Shown one piece after another: positions 1 to 5,884 of a stretch of 5,884 nt of DNA (positions are counted from its first letter, which is position 1; each line of letters begins with the position of its first letter). Source of the stretch: Bacteriovoracaceae bacterium (GTDB lineage: Bacteria; Bdellovibrionota; Bacteriovoracia; Bacteriovoracales; Bacteriovoracaceae); NCBI GenBank assembly GCA_023151145.1, contig JAKLJM010000184.1, positions 1 through 5,884 on the forward strand. Reading direction: 5' to 3'. Both the position numbers and the translations under genes were made by a program. The notes below the pieces were generated by a model. That model had not been told where the DNA came from, did not search any database, and saw only the letters and a list, made by a program, of their open reading frames with translations.

Positions 1-1
1 A

Positions 2-1150
2 TCTTTGATAAAACATTTAGATAAAGTTCTGAAAGCCTATCATAAAGCCCCTGTACGATTAAAAAATGATTCACAACGATTAACTTACTCAAGTCCCACT
101 CCCTTTTCTCATGAAACTTTACTCGCCCTCTTAAAGGTACCAGGATTAGCGGGAATTTATCCATCAATTGAAGCTCCACTTGATTTTGTTGAAGCAAGTA
201 AACTGGTTCAAGAAGAAATGCAAAGAGCACTTCAAGACTACGGGGAAGAGACGGTTACTTTTAAAGTCATCACCAAACGAATTAATCGTCATTATCCCAT
301 GAAATCAATGGAAATTGAAAGAGAACTAGGTGCCCATTTGCTTCAAGAGTTTTCACGTTTAAAAGTTGATGTAAAAAAGCCAACGATTAAAGTTGATGTT
401 CGTGTTCTTGAAACAAGAATGTTGGTTTCATTAAAATTTTATCGAGGTGTGGGCGGACTCCCTGTTGGTTCGGCTGGCCATGGTGTAACCTTGTTGTCTG
501 GCGGATTTGATTCGCCTGTTGCCAGTTATTTAATGGCGAAAAGAGGCTTAAGACAATCATTCGTCTTTTTTCATGCTTATCCATATGTAGGTATGGAAGT
601 TGTTGAGAAGATAAAAAAAATCACACAAGCCCTAGTACCTTTTCAGCGTCAAACCCATTTATACATAGTTCCCTTTGGAGAGATTCAGAAAAAAATTTCT
701 GAAGTCTGTCGAGAAGAGTATCGGACGATTTTATTTCGCCAAGAAATGGTGAAAATTTCGGAATTATTAGCGACAAAAATAAAAGGGGAGTGTTTAGTTA
801 CTGGAGATGCTTTGGCCCAGGTGTCATCGCAAACTTTAGTAAATATGTCTCTTATGGATAAGGCGGTTGATTTGCCAATTCTTAGACCTTTAATTGGATT
901 CAATAAACTTGAAACACTTCGACTTGCAACAGAAATAGGGACACATGATATTTCGTTGATTCCACATGACGATGCCTGTGCACTTTTTGCGCCTGAAAAT
1001 CCCATTATTAATCCCGATAAAGAATATTGGGCCAAACTAGCTTCGCAGGTTGATTGGAGTAAGGAGCGCGAAGACGCTTTACGACAAGCAACTGTCTATA
1101 ATGTTCTCTTAAATGGAGAGCTTTATTTGGAAGATAATCGTCTTTTTTAG
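2..1150 (+). CDS. thiI: tRNA 4-thiouridine synthase ThiI, 5'-partial
   Basis: Predicted to adenylate U8 of tRNA and pass sulfur from an IscS-type cysteine desulfurase to make 4-thiouridine; ThiI can also feed thiamine thiazole synthesis in some bacteria. Counting from the TTG at position 5, a THUMP region spans about residues 35-145. It is followed by GGLPVGSAG (about 150-158), the PP-loop SGGFDS (165-170) and TGDALAQVSSQTL (266-278), all classic ThiI signatures. The TTG is probably not the true start. The reading frame is open to the window edge, and Ser-Leu-Ile-Lys-His-Leu lines up with an internal helix of the Bacillus protein, so roughly 20-30 N-terminal residues lie outside. The protein ends soon after the PP-loop domain with no rhodanese domain, as in Bacillus and unlike E. 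coli. Near the C terminus, DDACALF (residues 322-328) aligns with the family's EDCC-type motif but has Ala at the first Cys. The family call is firm; the missing start is inferred. Confidence 0.95.
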   Translation, partial: SLIKHLDKVLKAYHKAPVRLKNDSQRLTYSSPTPFSHETLLALLKVPGLAGIYPSIEAPLDFVEASKLVQEEMQRALQDYGEETVTFKVITKRINRHYPMKSMEIERELGAHLLQEFSRLKVDVKKPTIKVDVRVLETRMLVSLKFYRGVGGLPVGSAGHGVTLLSGGFDSPVASYLMAKRGLRQSFVFFHAYPYVGMEVVEKIKKITQALVPFQRQTHLYIVPFGEIQKKISEVCREEYRTILFRQEMVKISELLATKIKGECLVTGDALAQVSSQTLVNMSLMDKAVDLPILRPLIGFNKLETLRLATEIGTHDISLIPHDDACALFAPENPIINPDKEYWAKLASQVDWSKEREDALRQATVYNVLLNGELYLEDNRLF

Positions 1151-1192
1151 TTGGTCTTTTGGGCCGTAAAGCTTTTGCCCTATTATTCGCGC

Positions 1193-1221
1193 TTTATCCT
1201 TTAATAAGATAGGAATAGAAT
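1193..1221 (+). promoter_or_regulatory. Weak sigma70-like promoter candidate for the protease operon
   Basis: A possible -35 TTTATC (1193-1198) is separated by 17 bp from a possible -10 TAGAAT (1216-1221). A second TAGAAT overlaps it at 1221-1226 because the stretch 1213-1226 is a GAATA tandem repeat. The -10 matches the consensus at 5 of 6 positions but the -35 matches poorly, and AT-rich DNA yields such matches by chance. It lies in the only non-coding gap upstream of the three-gene cluster, so a promoter is expected here. Confidence 0.25.
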
Positions 1222-1240
1222 AGAATGAACTCAATTTTTT

Positions 1241-1244
1241 GGAG
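1241..1244 (+). promoter_or_regulatory. Ribosome binding site for the S41 protease
   Basis: GGAG lies five bases upstream of the ATG at 1250. It is the clearest Shine-Dalgarno sequence in the window and fixes the start of the protease, which a signal peptide at the N terminus also supports. Confidence 0.8.
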
Positions 1245-1249
1245 AAAAA

Positions 1250-3424
1250 ATGAAGCGTATAGTTCTGTTCTGTTTACTTATCTTAACCATTTCCTCAAGT
1301 GTTCATTCACAAAGTAGTAAGGATCCGAGAAGAGATAAGTTAATTGGGAATCTTTTAAAGAGTGCATTAGAATCTTACCACTTCCGTGGCATTAAAATAA
1401 ATGATGATGTTTCTAATAAGGCTTTTCAACAATACATTAAAAAAATTGATTTTTCTAAACAGTATCTCACCGTAGATGACGTTAAGAGTTTAGAAGTGTT
1501 TAAATCTCAAATGGATGATCAAATGGTCACTGGAGATTTTCAATTAATTGATCGAACACTTCAATTGATGAAAAAACGTGTCGCCTTTGCTGAAACTTTA
1601 AGAAAAGAGTCATTCAAAAAGCAGTTTGACTTCAATGGATTAGAAAAAGTTGAACTAGATCCAGATAAAAGAGTCTTTGCCAAAGACGAAAATCAATTAA
1701 AAGAAAATTGGGTACTCTTTTTTAAACAAGCCACTCTTTCTCGTTATCTTTCAATTATTGAAGAACAAGAAAATCTAAAAAAATCTAAAAAGAACGGTGG
1801 CAAAGATATTAAAGATCAGAAAAAATTAAAAGCTCTTAAAGGTGAAAAACTCTTAAGTGATGCTGAAATGAGAGCGAAAGCTCATGAAGTAGTAACAAAC
1901 AGATTTAAGAAAATTTTTGATCAACTCGCGAAACAAGATCGCGATGATATGTCTGAGAATTTTTATAATGCTGTAGCGGCTGTTTATGATCCGCATACGA
2001 CTTATATGCCACCTAAAAAGAAAGAAGATTTTGATATTGATATCACTGGTAAATTAGAAGGTATTGGAGCTGTTTTACAAGAAGATGGGTCTTATATCAA
2101 AGTCGTTCAAATTGTTCCAGGTGGACCAGCTTGGCGTCAGAAGGAATTAGAAACTGATGATGTTATTTTAGCCGTTGCCCAAGGAAAAGGGGAAGCTGTC
2201 GATTTAACAGATATGAAAGTTGATGATGCTGTTAGATATATTAGAGGTAAAAAAGGAACGGAAGTTAAATTAACTGTTAAAAAAGTTGATGGTACGAGAA
2301 AAGTTATTTCAATTATTCGTGATGAAATTGAAGTAGCAGCTTCTTTTGCAAAATCTAGCGTTTTACAAATGAATGGAAGCGACGTTAAGGTTGGATATAT
2401 TCAACTTCCAAAATTTTATCGTGATTTTGAAAACTCATCTGTTAACTGTACAGATGATGTTCGAAAGGAATTAGAACGAGTTAAGAAAGCTGGAGTTGGT
2501 GCTGTTATTTTAGATTTAAGAAATAATGGTGGAGGGGCTTTAGAAGACGCTCGTTTAATGTCAGGGTTATTTATTGATAAAGGTCCAATTGTCCAAGTGA
2601 AAAACCATATGGGGCAAATTGATGTACTTGAAGATGATGAAGCTGGACTCGTTTACGATGGACCACTCATTGTTTTGATTAATAGATTTTCAGCTTCAGC
2701 ATCTGAAATTCTAGCAGGAGCGATGCAGGACTACGGACGTGGAATCGTTGTAGGGGGAGATTTTTCTCATGGAAAAGGTACCGTTCAAGCGGTCTTAAAC
2801 CTAAATCAAGGACCACTACTTTCAATGTTCGGACCGACAATGGGTGCGCTTAAAGTCACCATACAAAAATTTTATCGCGTAACAGGAGCTTCAACTCAAT
2901 ATAAAGGAGTCACTCCAGACATTATCCTACCAGATCCATTTAGTTATTTAGAGTCGCGTGAGAAAGATCTGGAATATTCATTACCATGGGATCAAATTGG
3001 TGCTCAAAAATATAGTAAATGGTCAAAGCATAACTATAATTTAATGAGCTTAAAAGAAAGAAGCACTTCAAGAGTGAAAGAGTCACCACGCTTTCAAAAA
3101 ATTAATAAATCTGTCGATTTTTTAATGAAAAGAAAAAATGATACCTCTATCGTTCTTAACTTAAAACAACTTCAAACAGAAGAAGCAAAAAATAAAAAAA
3201 TTGTTGAAGAATTTAAGCTCGAAGAAGAAGAAAAAAATCTCTTAGTAAGCTCTTTTGAAGATTCACTTAAGGCCCACGACAATTTAAAAGCTATTGATAC
3301 TAAAAAATGGAAAAAAGATTTTGAGCAAAGAAAAGACGAGTGGGTTAAAACTTTAAGACAAGACGTCATCTTAACAGAAACAATGCAGATCGCTCAAGAC
3401 ATGGTTAAACAAGTAAAGAAATAG
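1250..3424 (+). CDS. prc: Carboxy-terminal processing (tail-specific) protease, Prc-like, S41 family
   Basis: A predicted periplasmic serine protease that cuts proteins from their C-terminal ends; in E. coli, Prc trims FtsI and, with NlpI, degrades the cell-wall hydrolase MepS. Residues 1-20 form a signal peptide: Lys-Arg, a hydrophobic core, then Val-His-Ser before Gln21. An N-terminal helical domain follows (about 30-255), ending in DPHTTYMPP. A PDZ domain spans about 265-360, starting at GKLEGIGAVLQ. The S41 core (about 380-560) contains LDLRNNGGGAL and RFSASASEILAGAMQDYGRG. By alignment to E. coli Prc, the catalytic pair is Ser483 and Lys509 (in HGKGTVQ); the spacing is one residue longer than in E. 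coli. A charged C-terminal helical domain (about 570-724) matches the Prc tail. At 724 residues it is slightly longer than E. coli Prc (682), partly because of a Lys-rich stretch near residues 174-205. It is the first gene of a probable operon. The family and activity are firm; substrates are unknown. Confidence 0.95.
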   Translation: MKRIVLFCLLILTISSSVHSQSSKDPRRDKLIGNLLKSALESYHFRGIKINDDVSNKAFQQYIKKIDFSKQYLTVDDVKSLEVFKSQMDDQMVTGDFQLIDRTLQLMKKRVAFAETLRKESFKKQFDFNGLEKVELDPDKRVFAKDENQLKENWVLFFKQATLSRYLSIIEEQENLKKSKKNGGKDIKDQKKLKALKGEKLLSDAEMRAKAHEVVTNRFKKIFDQLAKQDRDDMSENFYNAVAAVYDPHTTYMPPKKKEDFDIDITGKLEGIGAVLQEDGSYIKVVQIVPGGPAWRQKELETDDVILAVAQGKGEAVDLTDMKVDDAVRYIRGKKGTEVKLTVKKVDGTRKVISIIRDEIEVAASFAKSSVLQMNGSDVKVGYIQLPKFYRDFENSSVNCTDDVRKELERVKKAGVGAVILDLRNNGGGALEDARLMSGLFIDKGPIVQVKNHMGQIDVLEDDEAGLVYDGPLIVLINRFSASASEILAGAMQDYGRGIVVGGDFSHGKGTVQAVLNLNQGPLLSMFGPTMGALKVTIQKFYRVTGASTQYKGVTPDIILPDPFSYLESREKDLEYSLPWDQIGAQKYSKWSKHNYNLMSLKERSTSRVKESPRFQKINKSVDFLMKRKNDTSIVLNLKQLQTEEAKNKKIVEEFKLEEEEKNLLVSSFEDSLKAHDNLKAIDTKKWKKDFEQRKDEWVKTLRQDVILTETMQIAQDMVKQVKK
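1771..1790 (+). repeat. Two perfect copies of a 10-bp tandem repeat inside the protease gene
   Basis: AAATCTAAAA occurs twice in direct tandem. It encodes part of the Lys-rich stretch (Asn-Leu-Lys-Lys-Ser-Lys-Lys) in the N-terminal domain of the protease. The unit is not a multiple of three, so gain or loss of one copy would shift the frame. Two copies in AT-rich DNA may well be chance. Confidence 0.6.
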
Positions 3425-3434
3425 TAGAAAGTAT

Positions 3435-3662
3435 ATGATTGATAACTACGAATTAGACGAAATTATGGATATTTTAGAGAACTACCAAAACGAAGAGTTG
3501 GCGGTAGTTCTCTTAAAAGAATTTAATGAAAAAACCACTCGATTGGGAAAATTGTTAATGAATTTAGATCCAAGCTTAACCAGTGAAGAGTGGAAACTTC
3601 AATGTGATCAAGCAAAAAAAGATATTGATGCTGTTGTTAAAAAGATTAGAGATAATCAATAA
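3435..3662 (+). CDS. Small acidic helical protein of unknown function
   Basis: I do not recognise this 75-residue protein. It has 17 Asp/Glu against 10 Lys/Arg, one Cys (residue 57) and one Trp (residue 53). It has no signal peptide or membrane segment. Heptad-like spacing of Ile, Leu and Val suggests two or three helices, broken around Leu-Asp-Pro-Ser-Leu-Thr (residues 44-49), so a small helical hairpin or bundle is likely. It starts 10 bp after the protease stop, behind a weak AGAAAG ribosome site (3426-3431), and its stop is 2 bp before the next start. It is therefore probably co-transcribed and translationally coupled with both. Being apparently cytosolic, it would not meet the periplasmic protease directly. 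Its tight packing between two real genes and codon use like theirs argue that it is expressed. Confidence 0.8.
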   Translation: MIDNYELDEIMDILENYQNEELAVVLLKEFNEKTTRLGKLLMNLDPSLTSEEWKLQCDQAKKDIDAVVKKIRDNQ

Positions 3663-3664
3663 TT

Positions 3665-4399
3665 ATGGTAGATCAAAAAAATAAATCAGCGAAGAATTCA
3701 GGAGATTGGACTTTTGATGTGAAAGTACCAACACCTGAGAGCGATGCTCCTGACGCTGGAATTCCAGAAATTCCCGTCGACGCCGTTAAAGAAGCTAAAA
3801 ATGTTAAGCCCTTTCTTCAGCGTGCAAAAGAAAATCAAGAAAAAAAACGTCATCAGAATTTCGAATTCGAAGTCGATTCTCCACCTAAAGAAACACTAAC
3901 GAGAAGACAGCTCGCAGAAAAATTAAACGAAGAAGAGCGAGTGAGAGATGTTTTTCATTATGCTCATCCGATAAAAAGAGCATTGGCCATGTTTCTTGAT
4001 ATGTTGGCCTACTTAGCGAGTGTTTATTTTACAAAGTTTTTTTTATTTCCCCTCTATTCGCTAGTTGTCTTTTTTACTGATAAGTACAAATTAGATTTTC
4101 CAGTTACAGAAGAAACGTTTTTGGAATACGGCTTTTGGTTTTTAGTGGTATTTAATTATTTTCTTCTTTTTGCTGTCGGCACAGCTTTTTACAATAGAAC
4201 AATTGGAAAAAAGTTTTTGGGAATTTTTGTTAGAGAAGAAGAAAGATTTAGCTTAAGTATTACTAACATGATAACTCGTGAAATGATCTTTAAACCGCTA
4301 TCAATCTTAAGTGTTGTGGGCGTTTCAATGATGTTTTTTAATAATAAAAAACAATCACTTCATGATCGTTTGGCCAAAACTCTGGTTATTGAAGATTAA
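3665..4399 (+). CDS. RDD-family integral membrane protein with long charged N-terminal tail
   Basis: The C-terminal part (about residues 100-244) is an RDD domain. It shows an Arg/Asp first helix (Arg105 and Asp112 in RALAMFLD), the NRTIGKKFLGI segment (177-187) typical of the family, and a closing SLHDRLAKTLVI (231-242). Hydrophobic segments lie near 106-137, 154-176 and 208-225, giving about three or four membrane helices. RDD proteins are inner-membrane proteins of mostly unknown role; some have been linked to ion or metabolite transport, but nothing here selects a substrate. Residues 1-100 are hydrophilic, proline- and charge-rich, probably disordered and cytosolic. This tail carries a repeated short motif: FDVKVPTP (17-24) and FEFEVDSP (66-73). 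The start at 3665 has no good Shine-Dalgarno sequence; it follows the previous stop by 2 bp, so coupled re-initiation is likely. The family call is firm; function is unknown. Confidence 0.88.
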   Translation: MVDQKNKSAKNSGDWTFDVKVPTPESDAPDAGIPEIPVDAVKEAKNVKPFLQRAKENQEKKRHQNFEFEVDSPPKETLTRRQLAEKLNEEERVRDVFHYAHPIKRALAMFLDMLAYLASVYFTKFFLFPLYSLVVFFTDKYKLDFPVTEETFLEYGFWFLVVFNYFLLFAVGTAFYNRTIGKKFLGIFVREEERFSLSITNMITREMIFKPLSILSVVGVSMMFFNNKKQSLHDRLAKTLVIED

Positions 4400-4421
4400 T
4401 TTTATTCTACAATTAATTTTT
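4391..4421. terminator. Weak AT-only hairpin at the convergent gene ends
   Basis: ATTAATT (4395-4401) and AATTAAT (4411-4417) are perfect inverted repeats around a 9-base loop. The stem can extend to 11 pairs with two G-U pairs, and the plus strand ends in a short T run (4417-4421). It spans both stop codons of the RDD and pilT-like genes. With no G-C pairs the stem is weak, so this is only a possible terminator for the plus-strand operon. Confidence 0.25.
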
Positions 4422-5335
4422 GAATGAAATCAGCTTGCGACGATACAGCTTCAAGAGCAGTTTCTTTACTGATGATTTTTTCTTGATAGAGGCGCATGAT
4501 ATGCTGGTCAAATGTTTGTCCGCCATTTCCACCTTTTTGAAATCCATTGGCCATAATGCTATGAATTCGTGAAATATCTTCTTTTCCTTGAATCGCTTCT
4601 TTTACTCCAGGATTTGTGACCATAATTTCTTGAGCAATAACGTTATTGGTATTTTTCCCAGGTAGCATTCTTTGTCCGACGACAGCATGTAAATTTTCGG
4701 CCATTCTTTTTCTAATTTCAATTTGTTCAGTCGCCGGAAACATCGATATCATGCGGCCAATAGTCGTTAGGACATTTGTCGTGTGCATGGTAGAGAAAAC
4801 AACGTGTCCTGTTTCTGCCGCTTTTAAGGCGATACTCACGGTTTCAGGATCGCGCATCTCTCCAATAAGGATAACATCAGGATCTTGTCTCAATGCTGAT
4901 CTTAAAGCCAATGTATAGCTGTCAGTATCAATCCCAACTTCTCTTTGAGTAATACGTGATCGTTGTTGTTTATGAACATATTCAATGGGGTCTTCAATCG
5001 TCAATATGTGAGCGGCTTTATTTTCATTGATATGATTAATCATAGCAGCTAATGTTGTACTTTTTCCAGAACCCGTTGCACCTGTAATGAGAATCAATCC
5101 GCGATTTTGTAGCGCAATTTGTCCTAAAATAGGTGGCATTGCTAAATCTTTGAGTGTAGGAATTTTATCGTTGATTATTCTTAGAATGATCCCGTAGTGA
5201 TCAGAATATTTGAAAAAATTAAATCGGACACGGCACATCTCAGGAATTGTGAATGCCCCATCGATTTCTATCAGAAGCACGGTGCTGAATAGCAACCTGA
5301 ACAAGGGAGGCGAGATGTTTTAGTGTGAAGCTCAT
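4402..5335 (-). pseudogene. pilT: PilT/PilU-type pilus retraction ATPase gene with internal deletion and frameshift
   Basis: This would encode the hexameric cytosolic ATPase that retracts type IV pili. The intact part shows Walker A GATGSGKST, Asp box TIEDPIEYVH, Walker B DPDVILIGEMRD and His box TGHVVFSTMHTTN. A complete C-terminal domain includes QTFDQHIMRLY. The break is near the 5' end. From ATG at 5335, codons 1-22 read as a normal PilT N terminus ending in Arg-Ala-Ser-Asp (5270). That frame then continues nine codons to TGA at 5240-5242. The downstream part is in another frame, entering at Ile-Glu-Ile-Asp-Gly-Ala-Phe (from about 5271) and running to TAA at 4402. In P. aeruginosa PilT these two points are about 50 residues apart, so about 150 bp, not a multiple of three, are missing. 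This removes the rest of the ASD-L/I-H-L segment and most of the N-terminal PAS-like domain. A shorter product of up to 300 residues could start at TTG 5304 or GTG 5280, but neither has a family-like start. I cannot tell true gene decay from an assembly error, nor PilT from PilU. Confidence 0.85.
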
Positions 5336-5380
5336 AAAAAAATTTCCAAGAGTAGTCTTATCGATTATTATTGTCTGAAG
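5336..5380. promoter_or_regulatory. 45-bp divergent gap between pilT-like and GT9 genes
   Basis: This gap separates two divergent start codons and should hold or border both promoters. On the plus strand, TTTCCA (5343-5348) and TATTAT (5366-5371) are 17 bp apart and match sigma70 consensus at 4/6 and 5/6. Transcription from there would begin only a few bases before the ATG at 5381, implying a nearly leaderless message. On the minus strand a GGAA lies about ten bases upstream of the pilT ATG. I see no good minus-strand promoter. Confidence 0.3.
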
Positions 5381-5884
5381 ATGCAAAAAAATAAAGTTTT
5401 AATCATTCGATTTTCAAGTTTTGGAGATATTCTTCAAGGACTAACAGTTCCTCGGATTATCAAACAAAATTACTCGGACTCTTGCGTTCATTGGCTAACT
5501 CGCTCAGATTTCACCAGTTTAGTTCAAATAAATGAAGATATTGATCGTGTCATTTCATTTGATCGCAAAGCTGGTTTTATTGGTCTGATACGTCTAGCCC
5601 TAATTTTGCGTCGTGAGAACTACACTCATATTTATGATGCTCACAATAATGTTCGCTCAGGAATTGTAAATTTTATTTTGAGATTTCCTTTCGTGTTTAT
5701 TTCTCCAAAGTTTATTCAACGTTCTAAAGATCGTTTGAAAAGAATTCTTCTGTTCAAATTCGGACAAAATTTTTTTCCAAAACCATTTAAAGGGAGAGTT
5801 TCATTTGAAAATCCTTTGAAGAAATGGGGTTTAAAGTTTGAAGAGGGATTGACGACGGTTCAATTCCAATTTGATAGTAAGACT
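5381..5884 (+). CDS. Family-9 glycosyltransferase (LPS heptosyltransferase-like), 3'-partial
   Basis: The frame is open from ATG 5381 to the window edge, giving 168 residues with no stop. The N terminus, KVLIIRFSSFGDILQGLTVP (residues 5-24), is the typical first strand and loop of GT9 enzymes such as WaaC, WaaF and WaaQ. Further matches are DIDRVISFDR (about 60-69) and YTHIYDAHNNVRSG (about 86-99), equivalent to the YDxxxDxxGxxxS region of heptosyltransferases. These are cytosolic, membrane-associated GT-B enzymes that usually add ADP-heptose to the LPS core. The donor-binding C-terminal half lies outside the window, so the substrate cannot be assigned. The start is fixed by the conserved motif beginning at residue 5. 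There is no clear Shine-Dalgarno sequence; only GAAG directly abuts the ATG. It is divergent from the pilT-like gene. Confidence 0.88.
   Translation, partial: MQKNKVLIIRFSSFGDILQGLTVPRIIKQNYSDSCVHWLTRSDFTSLVQINEDIDRVISFDRKAGFIGLIRLALILRRENYTHIYDAHNNVRSGIVNFILRFPFVFISPKFIQRSKDRLKRILLFKFGQNFFPKPFKGRVSFENPLKKWGLKFEEGLTTVQFQFDSKT

Noticed and set aside
387..584. Minus-strand open frame of 65 codons inside thiI
   Set aside because: It lies wholly opposite conserved THUMP and PP-loop sequence, has no recognisable product and looks like a shadow frame.
685..1035. Minus-strand open frame of 116 codons inside thiI
   Set aside because: It overlaps the conserved ThiI catalytic region on the other strand and resembles no protein family.
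1161..1180. GGGC...GCCC inverted repeat after thiI as a terminator
   Set aside because: The stem is only four pairs around a 12-base loop and is followed by TATTATT, not a T run.
2681..2776. Longer spacing between catalytic Ser and Lys in the protease as a sign of inactivity
   Set aside because: The extra residue falls in a variable loop just before GKGTVQ; all core motifs are intact, so the enzyme is probably active.
3172..3369. Minus-strand open frame of 65 codons in the 3' part of the protease gene
   Set aside because: Its Ser/Phe-rich product is the complement of Lys/Glu codons in the charged C-terminal domain.
4646..4918. Plus-strand open frame of 90 codons inside the pilT-like gene
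   Set aside because: It lies antisense to the conserved Walker B and His box coding sequence and has no start signal or family match.
5304..5304. TTG at 5304 as the true start of the pilT-like gene
   Set aside because: The residues it adds (Met-Phe-Arg-Leu-Leu-Phe) are the out-of-frame reading of codons that give a proper PilT N terminus in the neighbouring frame.

Overview
The window is AT-rich and densely coded, and looks like the chromosome of a Gram-negative bacterium. It carries an exported Prc-type (tail-specific) protease, a type IV pilus retraction ATPase and a family-9 (LPS-heptosyltransferase-like) glycosyltransferase. The gene mix, low GC and AT-rich codon choice would fit a low-GC member of Bdellovibrionota (Bacteriovorax-like), but this is a guess from gene character and no marker gene settles it. 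I see no tRNA, rRNA, CRISPR array, insertion sequence or phage gene.

Layout, left to right. (1) A 5'-truncated thiI (plus strand, ends 1150) encodes a tRNA 4-thiouridine synthase of the short type without a rhodanese domain. (2) A 99-bp gap carries a clear ribosome binding site and a weak promoter candidate. (3) A three-gene, same-strand cluster follows: a Prc-like S41 protease (1250-3424), a 75-residue protein of unknown function (3435-3662) and an RDD-family membrane protein (3665-4399). The gaps of 10 and 2 bp suggest one operon. (4) Convergent to it, with 2 bp between the stop codons, lies a minus-strand pilT/pilU-type gene. (5) After a 45-bp divergent gap, a GT9 glycosyltransferase gene runs off the right edge (5381 onward).

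The most notable observation is that the pilT-like gene is broken near its 5' end. The first 22 codons (from ATG at 5335) encode a normal PilT start ending in the family's Ala-Ser-Asp motif. The sequence then jumps, in another frame, to the Glu-Ile-Asp-Gly stretch that normally lies about 50 residues later. Everything downstream, including Walker A, Asp box, Walker B and His box, is intact. This is best read as a deletion of roughly 150 bp that is not a multiple of three, in either the genome or the assembly.

How the genes relate: the protease is predicted periplasmic, the RDD protein sits in the inner membrane with a long cytosolic N-terminal tail, and the 75-residue protein has no export signal and is probably cytosolic. 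Their co-transcription suggests an envelope-related function but does not prove one. thiI, pilT and the glycosyltransferase appear to be independent neighbours. I did not find a convincing new multi-gene system. The unexplained parts are the 75-residue protein, the repeated short motif in the RDD protein's tail, and the broken pilT.
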